A program made the position numbers and the translations under genes. 64,000 bases of DNA from Tetraselmis striata. Its lineage: Eukaryota > Chlorophyta > Chlorodendrophyceae > Chlorodendrales > Chlorodendraceae. Positions 36,801-46,957 of the stretch are shown piece by piece. Position 1 is the first letter of the stretch. Each line of letters begins with the position of its first letter. The notes below the pieces were generated by a model. It made no database searches and was not told where the DNA came from. It was given only the letters and a program-made list of their open reading frames with translations. Where the stretch lies: assembly GCA_006384855.1 (NCBI GenBank), contig VCJN01000965.1:1-64000 (forward strand). The letters run 5' to 3'.

Positions 36801-39093
36801 TTCGACACCAGATCAACGAGGTACAGCCCCCGCGATATTCCCACCATACTGTCATGCTGCTGATAGATACCGAAACCTATCATGCGTGTGCATGATCCAA
36901 ATAATAAAAGGTCCATGGATTCGCCTGGGCGCAGCCGGGCAGAGAGGTGGGCGCACCCGCCCGGGGCCCAGGTTGAGCGCGCACTCCACGATGTCCGGCT
37001 GCTCCTCCAGCACCTCCAGCTTCACAGGCGCGTACTCCTTCCACCCGCCGGGCGGCTCCGAGAACCAGTAGCTGCGGGCACGCGAGGAGGAGAGGAGGGT
37101 GAGGTGCGGAAGGGGGGAAGTGAGATGGCGGCAGACAGCAGCAGGGTTTAGGGGTTTAGGGTTTGGGAGGCTGTGTGTGTTGTGTGTTGGGGAGGGGGGG
37201 GGTTATCATGCTGGATATGTTCCTAACAGACTTGTGTTTATCTGAAAGCACAGCCGCTCAGGACCCTCGAGGCCCCAGTGGCCGCGCATAGGATCCCACG
37301 TCTCACTCGCGCAGGGCCCCGGGGACCGCGTTGGGTGTGCGCAACAGCTGTGGATCGTGGCGTGTTGTTGGATTGCGGCAACCAGCGCCCATGGTGTGCT
37401 TAGTTTCTCTCGCGACGCGCACGGTCAGTGAGCAGTAGGGGTGACGCTGTGATGCGGTGTCTCCTCCTCTGATGGCATGATTCTGACACGCTCGCCGCAG
37501 CATGCTGCCCGTGGCTGCAGCGATTGTGCGGCGGGCTGTGGGGTAACGTACAATTGTAGCCCGCGCTGCATCATTGTGCCGCCATTAGGGTGAAGACAAT
37601 GCAGTGCTTAGTAGTAGTAGCGATCGGTCGCTGGCTTATCGGAGGCCGAAGCGGTACTGCTCTGGAGAGACAGATGGAGAAGGGGAGGAGAGGGGGGGGG
37701 GGGGGGGGGGGGGCGCACTCGGAGTCCTCCTTGAAGGCGGTCTTGTCGAACTGGAGGTCGAACCAGGTGTGCGGGATGCGCTTGCCGGGAAGGGGGCCCA
37801 TCTCCGGGTTGGGCGTGTTCAGCGGCAGCTCTGGCACGCTCCAGACCCATTTGGGGTGCGTCGCCGTCCCCTGCCAGGGCAGGTCACCACGGAAGATCCG
37901 GGGGGGGGGGGGGGGGGGGGGGGCAGCCACCTCCTTAACATCATCATCACCATCACCATTATCCCTATCACCACCATCGCCATTATCCCTATCACCACCA
38001 GCGCAACCATTGCCATCATCACTGTCGTTGCTATCGCCATCATCCCCACCATCACCATCATCACCATCAGTGCTATCGCCATCTTCATGATTACCATCCT
38101 CACCGCAACCATCGCCACGACCAGCACCAGCAACCACCATCACCACAAAAAGCAGCACCACCGTCATCAGCACCAGCAGCTGCCGGTGCTTGTCCGGATG
38201 TGAGCTGCCGCAGAAGCTTCTTTAGCCGCCGCCGCCGAGGGCCTCCATGACACCAATGGGAGGAAGCAACGGTGGGCAGCAGCATGGCAACGGCTGGCGA
38301 CGATGGCAAGCCGGGCAGGGAGAAGCAGGGCATCACGTAAGGGGGGGGGGGGGGGGGGGGGGGGCGTACATCCTCCTCATCGAATATCTCGTCGCCGCCG
38401 TTGGTGATGCGGCACAGCAGGCTGGCGCGCTCTGCGGGCCAGAGGGTGGGCAGACAGGCATGAGGGGGTGCAGGGACTAGGCCGGACCATACCTACACCA
38501 CCACGCGATGGTTGCGTATGGGCACCGTGTGTTCGCCATTCGGCTCATCGGGGGTGAGCCAGTTGGGCCCGTGGGGCACATCCACAAAAGCACTTCGAAA
38601 CATCTTAATTTTGTTTTTTATTCCCGTTTGCCTCCCGAGGTTTCCAACTCCCTGCGCCCCTTGCGCACACAACGAGGCTCGGCTAAGCCATAAGGGCAGC
38701 TGGTGCGGTGTGTAGGCGTTCAGGGGCTATGAGAACCTCACCGCGTTCTCGACGCGATGCTGGTGGGTCTGGTGCTCGCACTGCTCGGGCGGTGGGAGGT
38801 TTCACTCGGAGGACAAAGTACCGACTAGGGTAGGATCAGGGTATAGCTGCCCCATCAATGCATGCCCCCCCCCCCCCCCCCCCCCCCAACCTCTGAGGTC
38901 GGCGATGCCGTGAGCGGGACGGGGTCAGGGCAGCTGGAGCCTGACCTCTCGGTGTCGTGGCGGGCCAGGGTGCGGCGACGGGCGGGCCGGGCGCGCCGCT
39001 GCTGCGCGGGTGAGGGGACGGCGCGTTCCGCGCTGGGGCGCTGATGCCGCCGAAGACGCCCCTCCCCGCCGCCGCAACCGTGGCGGCCCTCAT
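33852..39093 (-). CDS. S1 RNA-binding-domain protein, probably plastidic
   Basis: Nine minus-strand exons join in phase: 39093-38946, 38431-38370, 37870-37719, 37071-36957, 36280-36177, 35451-35331, 35206-35139, 34435-34156, 33998-33852; 398 residues. The Ala/Pro/Arg-rich start (MRAATVAAAGRGVFGGISAP) looks like a transit peptide. A conserved-looking region has KWVWSVPELPLNTPNPEM and YWFSEPPGGWKEYAPVKLEV. The S1 fold spans about residues 160-255: KLADMKEGMVLEGEVNAMS, GIQVDLGCEFDGLIAVRDR, then KIKVRVHKIRDPVIYRWPIQ. An acidic C-terminal part follows (YDFTKDELHDDEPYYYPTTG) and ends DAGAGGMIV. RNA or nucleoprotein binding in plastid gene expression is inferred; a PAP3/pTAC10-type protein is one candidate that I cannot confirm. 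The stop codon seen after VVECL is the start of a GTGAGT donor, not a real end. Introns carry poly-C or poly-G tracts. Confidence 0.72.
34645..34915. repeat. CATATA-type microsatellite with G run
   Basis: Interspersed ACATATAC, GAGA and a poly-G run at about 34751-34768. This is in intron 7 of the S1 gene and codes for nothing. Confidence 0.85.
37143..37168. repeat. Short TTTAGGG-type repeat
   Basis: GGGTTTAGGGGTTTAGGGTT-type sequence inside intron 3 of the S1 gene. It is a second interstitial telomere-like scar in the window. Confidence 0.7.
37923..38160. repeat. Degenerate (CAT/CAC)n trinucleotide block
   Basis: Imperfect CATCACCATCAC and TTATCCCTATCACC units over more than 200 bp within intron 2 of the S1 gene. 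It is flanked by G runs at both ends of the intron (37901-37922 and 38341-38364). Confidence 0.85.
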
Positions 39094-40582
39094 GCCGGCG
39101 CCGCCCTCTGAAGCTCCCACAATCCGGCGCGCAGGCTTCTCACACGAGAGGGTGCGGGTATGTGAGTGTGGCGGGGCGTCAGGGCTGTCTGCTGTTGTGG
39201 CGCTAAATAAGGTCCGCCGTGGCGGAGGCGGGTGGTGTCGGAGATGAGGTCATCGCGACCCGCCGACAGAGCTCATACTACCCGGGTACCCATTTCAAAT
39301 TTGCCAAAAAGTTTGCGCAGGCTGCTGTAAACTTACAAGAGCCGAAATTGGCAGAAAGGTTTAGTGGATGAAGCGTGAAGTGAAAACGGAGTCCGTGGGG
39401 CGCTGTGTGTAACACAGCGAGACTGGAAGATGGTAGGCTCAGCTGTTACGGCTGCGTTTACATCTACTCGTGCTGCACCCAAACGGGCGCAACAACGGGT
39501 GAACTAGCAACCCATCCCACTTACCAACAACGGTGGCCGGAAAAGCGGGTAGTAAAGAAGGAAACCCCAAAACTGGTTTGAAATTTTAATTCATTTCAAG
39601 TTGAGTCTGGTTTTGTCAGTGATGTTGAGCCAACGGAGAGAGCGGTAGATTGACGAAGAAGGGGTAGCGCCGGGAAGGGGATACCGGGAAGGCCACCGCT
39701 GCGGAGTCTTGGTGAACTTGGAAGTGGCGAAGGGGCGCAATGCGTTGTGACCGAGGAAGAACCACGCCAGGTGCTGAAGGGAGGACGTGAGCGTCGATGT
39801 AGTCCATACCGACTTCGGAGTTAGCCAGCCGCCGTGGTGGCGAATCTGGGACAGCGGATCTCCGATGGTGTTGGATCGGCCTATGGTGTTCGCAGCAAAG
39901 GCTGCACCCTTGCAAGGGTTGTGAGAGCCCATAGTGAGAAGTGATGGAGGGAGGGGCAGAACCAACGAGACCAACGCCCGTAGAGACACTAGCCTCCCGG
40001 AATGTCTCGTAATTATGCCGTAATGGCCCGTAATCGCGATTTTCCCAGGGAATAGGCGTGTAATCGCCGTATCTACCGTGTAATAGCCACCTTTATGCTA
40101 GGCTCGGTAGTCGCAATGACGTGCCCGGCTCGCCCGCATTCCGCAATATGCTACCAGTAGCATGTTGTGCCATCCCCATAGTACATTGGACCCACATCAC
40201 GTATTTTAATTTAAAAAACCCTAAAAAAAGTATTTTGACCGCTCGATCGGGGTGACCGCCCAGAAGTTTGTCTCGGCCAAGGCATCAAGGACCAAGGGGG
40301 GAGAGTGGACGTTGTCGAGGAAGTGTTGCCGTAGACGGGCGACGCGGGAGTGCTCATCCGACACGGGAAGGAGTAGCACGTGTAGGTCATCGGGGCCGCG
40401 CCGGCAGTAGCACGTGACAGTCATGTAGGGTTGTAACGACTTAGCCCCGATGTGGCCCGCTCATCAATCCAATCGTTGTACCGGACGACAGTGGCAGTGG
40501 TCTCCTCCAGCGGGCTGATGTTCTCGGAGACATGGCAAAACTCCGCGAACTGAGATGGCTTGCCAGCGTAGCTCTGGAGCGT

Positions 40583-41035
40583 CTAGCTAGGCGGTAGCGA
40601 GGGAGCTACAGAGTAGGTCGAGGCCCGCTGTCCCAACTCGTCCGAGCCGAACTCTTCCCGTGGACGGGACCGGAGAAAAGCAGCCCACGGGGCGACAGCT
40701 TCGGGCTCGTCAATTACGTAAGTACGACGCTTGGCTGACTGAGTAGCACGAGGCCGGTTCATTCCAGCAAAGTACTCTGCCGCGGCGGTTAGGTTGCCAG
40801 CGGTTGGTCGGTATTTGTTGGACGTGTTAGTCCGGGCACCAGCACGGGTTTGCGGGGCTAGGTTCGGGTAGGAGGGCCGCCCCGCGCGTTCGTCGCGCTC
40901 GTATCGTCTGTCCCGCGTGTAATGTACACGCGCGAAAGATCGTCGTTGCGAACTATTTGTAACACGTAGTGAAACAAGCGACGGACGCGGTGATGAGATG
41001 GTACGGGAGGCGATTGGTTGAGCCGCCATGTGCAT
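40583..41035 (-). CDS. Basic frame of the DIRS-type element
   Basis: A 150-residue minus-strand frame, Arg-rich (VHYTRDRRYERDERAGRPSY) with TAAAEYFAGMNRPRATQSAK and an acidic C-terminus (PREEFGSDELGQRAS). It lies 330 bp downstream of the gag-like frame on the same strand and may be the nucleic-acid-binding half of the same polyprotein. No zinc knuckle is seen. Confidence 0.35.
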   Translation of the reverse strand: MHMAAQPIASRTISSPRPSLVSLRVTNSSQRRSFARVHYTRDRRYERDERAGRPSYPNLAPQTRAGARTNTSNKYRPTAGNLTAAAEYFAGMNRPRATQSAKRRTYVIDEPEAVAPWAAFLRSRPREEFGSDELGQRASTYSVAPSLPPS

Positions 41036-41362
41036 GTGTGCGGGTGGTTGAGCCGCACTCGGCTGTGGCTATAAGAAGCGCCGCACCGAATAAGGTCTAA
41101 ATAAAGTATGTAGGGTAAGGGGGTCCCGCCGTTGAGCTGCTAGGGTTCGTTGTGCGGCGGTTACCGAAAGGTGACATTGCAAAGCGTCAACAGCCCCGGC
41201 GAAAGGCACCCCACGCCGTCACTCGTGCTCAACTTCACGGCCACGCCCGCGACCGCCGCCACGTCCATTCCCACGCCCGCGTCATGCGAGCACCGCCGCC
41301 ACCAGAGCAGCAGCCGCAGCTTTCGCGCCGGTGGCGACCGTCGCCTCAAAGACCCGACGCAC

Positions 41363-42094
41363 CTAGTCTTTCATCAGGTCCCCGAAAATCGCAGTGCCCA
41401 AATGCTCGGCCGTAGGCTGAAAATGCTGGGCCCGCAATACGTCAAGCACACCTTGGTCACCGTGCACACGCTTGATCTCGTTAAACCTCCGGGGGAAGGT
41501 TAGACGAAAGCAAAACGCCTTGTCGATGGCCTCGGCGTGATTCCGGGCGCGCCCGAGGTAGGGGGTGAAGTCTTGATTAGCAGCATGGACGTAAGGTAGC
41601 AGCTCGTCGAGGGCCACGAAAAGAGCAGCCATGTGAGCCCCAAAACACGTAATCCAAATGTACTCCTCATGCGCCGGCAGACGCCGGTCGTCATGCTTAA
41701 GGTAGACGTTCGTCAGGTCGGTGCGCAAAGGGACAAGCTCATGCACGCGGTTGACCGGTCGAGCGTCCTCGTAACCAAACTCTCCTCGTTGCAATAGTTC
41801 TGGCACCGCGAGGTAGTCGTCCTCGTCACTCGCGGATTTTGCTCCGACACGGCCGCTATGTGCTAGCTCTAGCATATCGGGGTGCACTCCGGCTCCTCCG
41901 ATGTCTGTCGGCTGCCCCGCGACGCGCTGCCCGGAACCAGGGCCATGTGCTCCGTCTCCATAAACAACACGTTCACGAGCCGCCAATTGGGCCAACGACG
42001 ATGTGAGCTTGAGCAGCAATGCACACTTGGCATGCATGCCTACTTGCAGCGATTCGAGCGTCGGCTCGGCGACGGGTTCTTCTCCATCTTGCAT
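41363..42094 (-). CDS. Gag-like protein of the DIRS-type element
   Basis: A 243-residue intact frame on the minus strand. It contains MHAKCALLLKLTSSLAQLAA, an acidic linker, RRLPAHEEYIWITCFGAH, LDELLPYVHAANQDFTPYLG and FPRRFNEIKRVHGDQGVLDV. The helix-rich, cysteine-poor protein upstream of a basic frame has the layout of a retroelement capsid. No homolog is recognised by eye, and the assignment rests on its position inside the repeat-bounded element. It ends in FGDLMKD. Confidence 0.45.
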   Translation of the reverse strand: MQDGEEPVAEPTLESLQVGMHAKCALLLKLTSSLAQLAARERVVYGDGAHGPGSGQRVAGQPTDIGGAGVHPDMLELAHSGRVGAKSASDEDDYLAVPELLQRGEFGYEDARPVNRVHELVPLRTDLTNVYLKHDDRRLPAHEEYIWITCFGAHMAALFVALDELLPYVHAANQDFTPYLGRARNHAEAIDKAFCFRLTFPRRFNEIKRVHGDQGVLDVLRAQHFQPTAEHLGTAIFGDLMKD

Positions 42095-42379
42095 GGTGAC
42101 ACACGGACGTACGGATGAGAATTACACACACGGATGGTGAGCCAGGTGTGGTCTTGAAACAACTTGTGACCTTGCTACTCGCAACATGTTACGGGACAGT
42201 TAATCGTTAGATGTAACACACCGAAATTGGAAGATGACATGCTAAGCTGTTACTACTGCTCGCATGTCTACTCGTGCTGCACCCAAAAGGGCGCAACGAT
42301 GGGTGAACTAGTAACCCGTACAACTTAGAATAGCAGCAACGGTATAGCCGGAAAAGCGGTTAGGAAAGGAGATGAAAAG

Positions 42380-45100
42380 CAGAAAACGCGAGCAAATATG
42401 TAATGTACCGCGAGATCCTATCTAGCTAGTTTTGTTGCTGTTTTCCGAGCCAAATCACGATGTCTGAGTAGGGTTTACTGTTTTGCCTTAATATATGTAT
42501 TATTTTCAACGCCGATTGTGCGGGAATATGAGGCATGAAGATATGTACGACATGTGCTCATGCACGACAAAGCCCTGATGACATGTCATCCGGCCCCAAT
42601 ATCTCGTCAAGCTGGAACGTGTTCTCCTCGAAGGCTGCGACGCGAAACACCGGAAAAAGTAAGAGCCATTATTTTACACGTCGTGTCGTGTCAAAGCATA
42701 AGCGTCCACCGATCCCTAATTCCGTATACACGACATCATGCCGTGTCAACGCATACAAAAGTGGCAGGTGGTATACACGACATGTCGTCGCAACGCGCAA
42801 CCTCGGAACTCACCTTTGTACTGTTACCACACATCCGGGTCATGGTTAGGGTAAGAAGGGAGCTTCTCTATGAAAATGCAGTCGGTTCGCAGTTTGCATG
42901 TCTCCGGGCACATACGGTCTGTGATTTTCTGTGACACGATTGCTTCATGCAGTTGCAGCGGCACCTTGTCCCTGGTCGGGAGCCCACAAGCCAAGGTGTG
43001 GCGGGAATGTGCCGGCGTAGAGCACGCCTTGCAAGGAACTTGCCGTTGCCAGCCACCCTCGCCACACCCTGGCCAAACATGCACCGATGGGCGCACCGCG
43101 TTCATGTTAACAACCGTACGGTTCACAATGTACACGTGTAGTTGACTTTCCCAAATACCCAATCACCGCGCATCTTCAAGATACCTTCCCCTTTCCGTAG
43201 TGACGTATCCGTCGCGTCCAAAATCATCTTGAGGCAACCCTTGTCGCCAATGGCCGTCAACATCGCGACCGCGCACTTGCAAGGTGACATGTGCCCCGGC
43301 GTCGGATGATTTGATGCGGAGAAGACAAAATGCGGATGATAGTGGGAAAACGGCTAGCGTGGCAGCTAACGCAGATGCGGCTGTTATGTTGACATGTAAA
43401 TGACATGTACCATATTGAACTGTGAATGACAGCAATTGTTGTTAGTATGACCGCCTCTGGTTGTCAACATCAACAGCTATGTCACTAAAAAGTTTGTGAG
43501 CAGTAATATGAGGGGACTCCCGAGCCGTCTTGCTCGTTGGCATCATCCAACCCGGCGCCCGGTGCCGGGCGGGGCGGGGCGGGCAGCCCGCTCAGCCCGC
43601 TAAATGATTTACCAAAGATGTTGAAAGCTTTAATATACGTATGCATTAGTTTTCATGATATTATGTTGATATATTGTGCATATTAAATACATATGTGTGG
43701 CACGACCGCGAAGTAGTCATATACGAGACAGCCAGAATCAAGTACTGCTCCACACATTCCCGGAATGTAATAATAATAGCGACTATATGCGAGTGCGCTG
43801 CTGGAAATCTGACCTTGCTATTTTCCACTGTATTAAACTTTTTCACACTTCAGCATACTATTTTCACACAAATGCGGTCACACGACGTCAGGTTCCCGCA
43901 CGATCAGCGTCCAAAATATTTGTTTCAAGCGTCATTTACTACTACTTAGATTTCATGTTAGGCTCTTCCGATTTAATTTCATGGTTTAGTTGACCCCCCC
44001 CTCTGATTTTGCGGCTTGCGCACTTTGTCTATTAGGAAAGCCCAGTAATGTGTAAAGTACTGCAATGGGACATTTAATCAGGTTTCCTTCTGTTAATGGC
44101 ACATGCACATTGCTGCAAGTGCTATTATATAGGAGTGTAGTGCAATGAGAACATACCATGTAGAGTGCCAAACATGTAAACCACAATTACATGTTGCTGT
44201 GGCTACGCCTTGGTCCTCCCGGCCTCACGGCCTACCTTCTACTTGTTGCTCGCTGCTCGTTGTCACTGTGTTGCTTGCTTTCACTGCTCTCTCGCTGTCA
44301 TTGTCACCCGTAGTCGTTGTCTCTCGTTTTCACTCTGTCCCATGTCCAACAGCTCTTGATCCATCTACATCCGATTGGGGGTCACGGCAAGCACGGCAAC
44401 CTACTTGCCGAGGGGGGCGTAGTCCCACTTGACCGAGACGCTGATCATGCGGACTTGTGGCAGCGGGGGCGCCGAGATGGCCCCGCCTCGTCCTTGCTGT
44501 TGCCCTCGACCGCGGGGAAGGGAGGGTGCTTGGGGCTGGTGGACGGTGGATAAGCTGGGAGTGACGGCGGCTGCTGCGGGCCGCGCAGTTTATAACAGCG
44601 CGCAACGGCGCGCGTGATTGCGTGCTTACTCATCGGCGGTTGTGAGCTCGCGCTTTATATACTGTTTTGTTCCCCGGAAAAGTTCCATGAATGAATAAAA
44701 AAGTCCCCCCCCCCCCCCCCCCCCGCCTCCGGGCAATCAGGAGCTTAACCAGGACATTATTTCGAATGATCCTTGTTATTTAACTGCTCCCGACCTGTGC
44801 TGAAGATGAACCCTGAAGATACACAGGGTCGGTTGTCCCTTGTTTTATCATACCGCCAGCTGGCCTCGAGCGCATTCGCGCACACGCGCTCTCACTGGTA
44901 GTGCGTCGACAAATGCATGTTGATGAATAATACCAAGCGCGCCTTTTAGTATGGATTTCAAGTATGAGATAGTTGTATCTAAACTGCCGTCATGCGCCGC
45001 GCCCACCACGCCGTCACCACGCGCGTCACAGCGCTCGGTTGTATTTATTTTTTCGCTCCGCCCGGGACAGGACATCCTGTCAACAATAATCATATATATA
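42380..45100. other. Intergenic, no gene recognised
   Basis: Short open frames on both strands without domains. The 43560-43605 stretch is a local GC-rich run of GGCGGGGCGGG type. A Pro/Ser/Arg-rich frame at 44605-44330 (-) and the overlapping + frames at 44317-44617 are not convincing. A C run lies at about 44705-44723. Confidence 0.45.
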
Positions 45101-45405
45101 ATTACATGAGCTAGCAGCAGAAGGCGATATCAGGGAATCACCCAAAAAAAGGGACAATCAGAAAGGTCCTCTACATCGACTGCAACAATAATAATATGAA
45201 ACCCTTGCAGCGTCTTTGCAACGGCCATTTAGGCAGGGATCCAGTTATTAGGGAATAAAGCCGTGATGGTCCGGCGCGACGCTCCATTAATGTCACGGAA
45301 CACCCTCTTCTGGTGCTGCTTCCACCTCGCAACTGCTGTAGTGGATGTTTCCTATTGCCTATTCGGGTGGTTTCCTGATCGCTATTTGCAGCTAGCTCAT
45401 GTAAC
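45101..45405. mobile_element. MITE-like element with long inverted repeats
   Basis: The outer ends 45101-45143 and 45364-45405 are inverted copies (TTACATGAGCTAGCAGCAGA and its near complement), and the inversion extends inward to about 85 bp with mismatches. TATATA sequence lies outside both ends. There is no open frame. Partial ends of the same family occur at 55504-55600 and 32348-32388. One arm contains a fragment of the NWI-A repeat family. Confidence 0.65.
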
Positions 45406-45409
45406 TATA

Positions 45410-45878
45410 TAATTTAAAAGTCATTAATGTCACGGAATAAATTGCCTGGGCATTCTTTATAGGCTCAATATAGGCTCAATATGCTTTATGGGCTCATCAT
45501 AGAGGCTAAACATAAAATTCCCGTCACGTGAAGACGTAAGCCCTAAAAGCTAAAACACTGATGCCATCGCGCCCTAGCAGTGCATGTAAGGATTAGGTAC
45601 AGGTAGCGACTGCGGGGTAGCTGCTCGAGCAACAGCAGCAGCAGGAGCAGTGGGCTTTCATCTCGCGATCAGGACTGCGCACATAATCACCGTGTCGCTG
45701 ATTCGCTGCCGTCTTCAACCTGTGACTTGCTGCACGCGCGGCACTACGCATCCCCACTATACTCTTCCGCCCCTGCAGCGGCCTCAGGTAGAGCCGACAG
45801 CTTCCCGGCAGGGCTCGACCGCACTCCTCGACGACATAGCACAGCGTTGTGGTCGTCGTCGGCGTGGTGGTGGTTGGG
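45410..45878. promoter_or_regulatory. Upstream region of CNX1E, no defined motif
   Basis: This is the only non-repeat space between the MITE-like element and the CNX1E start. I find no convincing TATA box or initiator. CAGCAGCAGCAGGAGCAG repeats near 45630 are the main feature. Confidence 0.3.
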
Positions 45879-46348
45879 ATGGCGGCCGCGGCGTACACCA
45901 TGCTGAGCGTGGCGGAGGCCACCGAGGTGGCGTTGGCGCACGCGCCCGCGCTGCCCGCGGTGACGGCCACCCTGGCGGACTGCTTGGGCCGAGTTCTGGC
46001 GGAAGATGTGAAGGCGCCAGAGCCGCTGCCGCCGTTCCCGGCCTCAATGAAGGCTCGCGCCCTCAGTGATCCTCGCGCCACCGCGGCGCCACTGCCCCCC
46101 CCCCCCCCCCCCCCTTCTCCGTCTCGTGCCACCCAAAAACACCACCCTCACGACCTGCTGGCCGCTTGTGTCGTGTAGACGGCGGATCCTAACTGTGCAT
46201 GTGTGCGCGCAGGACGGTTACGCGGTGGTTGCCGCTGACGGCCCGGGGGAGTACCCAGTGATTGCGGAGGTGAGCGACGGCATGGCCCCCTGTGCGCCGG
46301 AGGCTGTCTGACACCCGCTCGCCAGGCGCTGGCAGCGGAGATAAAGAT

Positions 46349-46420
<72 letters not shown>

Positions 46421-46919
46421 CGCGCGACACTGTGTGTGCTCTTGTGTTTGTTTGCGAGAGAGCGCGGGGTGGGGCGAGCCCGGGGGGGGGGGGGGGGGGG
46501 GGGGGGGCATGTGTGCGGCTGAAGGGCAGGAGACACCCAATTAGGGGGTGCCGATGGAGCCCTCTGATTCTTCAGGGAGGAAGGCTTTCGCTTGGGTGTG
46601 TCATAGGGGAGGGGGGTACTAAGGCAGGGGCGTCAGAGTCTCTGCGTGCTAGCTGCATCTGGGCCTGGGGGCGGGCTGCCAGTGCATTGGCAGTGGCTCT
46701 GTGAGAGAGGCTTGCTTCATGGGGTGGTGCCTCACGTGACATGACATGACCCCCCCCCCCCCCCCCCCCCCCCCCACCACCACCATACACACGCACCTGG
46801 CCTGATCTATTTGCCTGATCGCCACGCCGCAGGTCCGGACTGGCGCCAGTGCCGAGTCGGTTCAGGTCACGCCCGGTACCGTCACCTACATCACCACCGG
46901 CAGCCCGCTGCCCGCAGGT

Positions 46920-46957
<38 letters not shown>

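Larger units (their letters stand above)
39291..42376 (-). mobile_element. DIRS-type retroelement, tyrosine-recombinase family
   Basis: Bounded by non-coding direct repeats 39409-39568 and 42213-42376, which share TACTCGTGCTGCACCC and GGAAAAGCGG blocks. On the minus strand the order is: gag-like frame 42094-41363, basic frame 41035-40583, then a recombinase C-terminus at 39918-39600 read across frames (KGAAFAANTIG, DPLSQIRHHGGWLT, MDYIDAHVLPSAP, RPFATSKFTKTPQRWPS). The final GGW and DYID spacing fits tyrosine recombinases. No reverse transcriptase is present, so this copy is internally deleted. Copy a at 6790-7397 belongs to the same family. Confidence 0.55.

Noticed and set aside
43560..43605. 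GC-rich run as a promoter CpG element
   Set aside because: No gene can be placed next to it on either strand.
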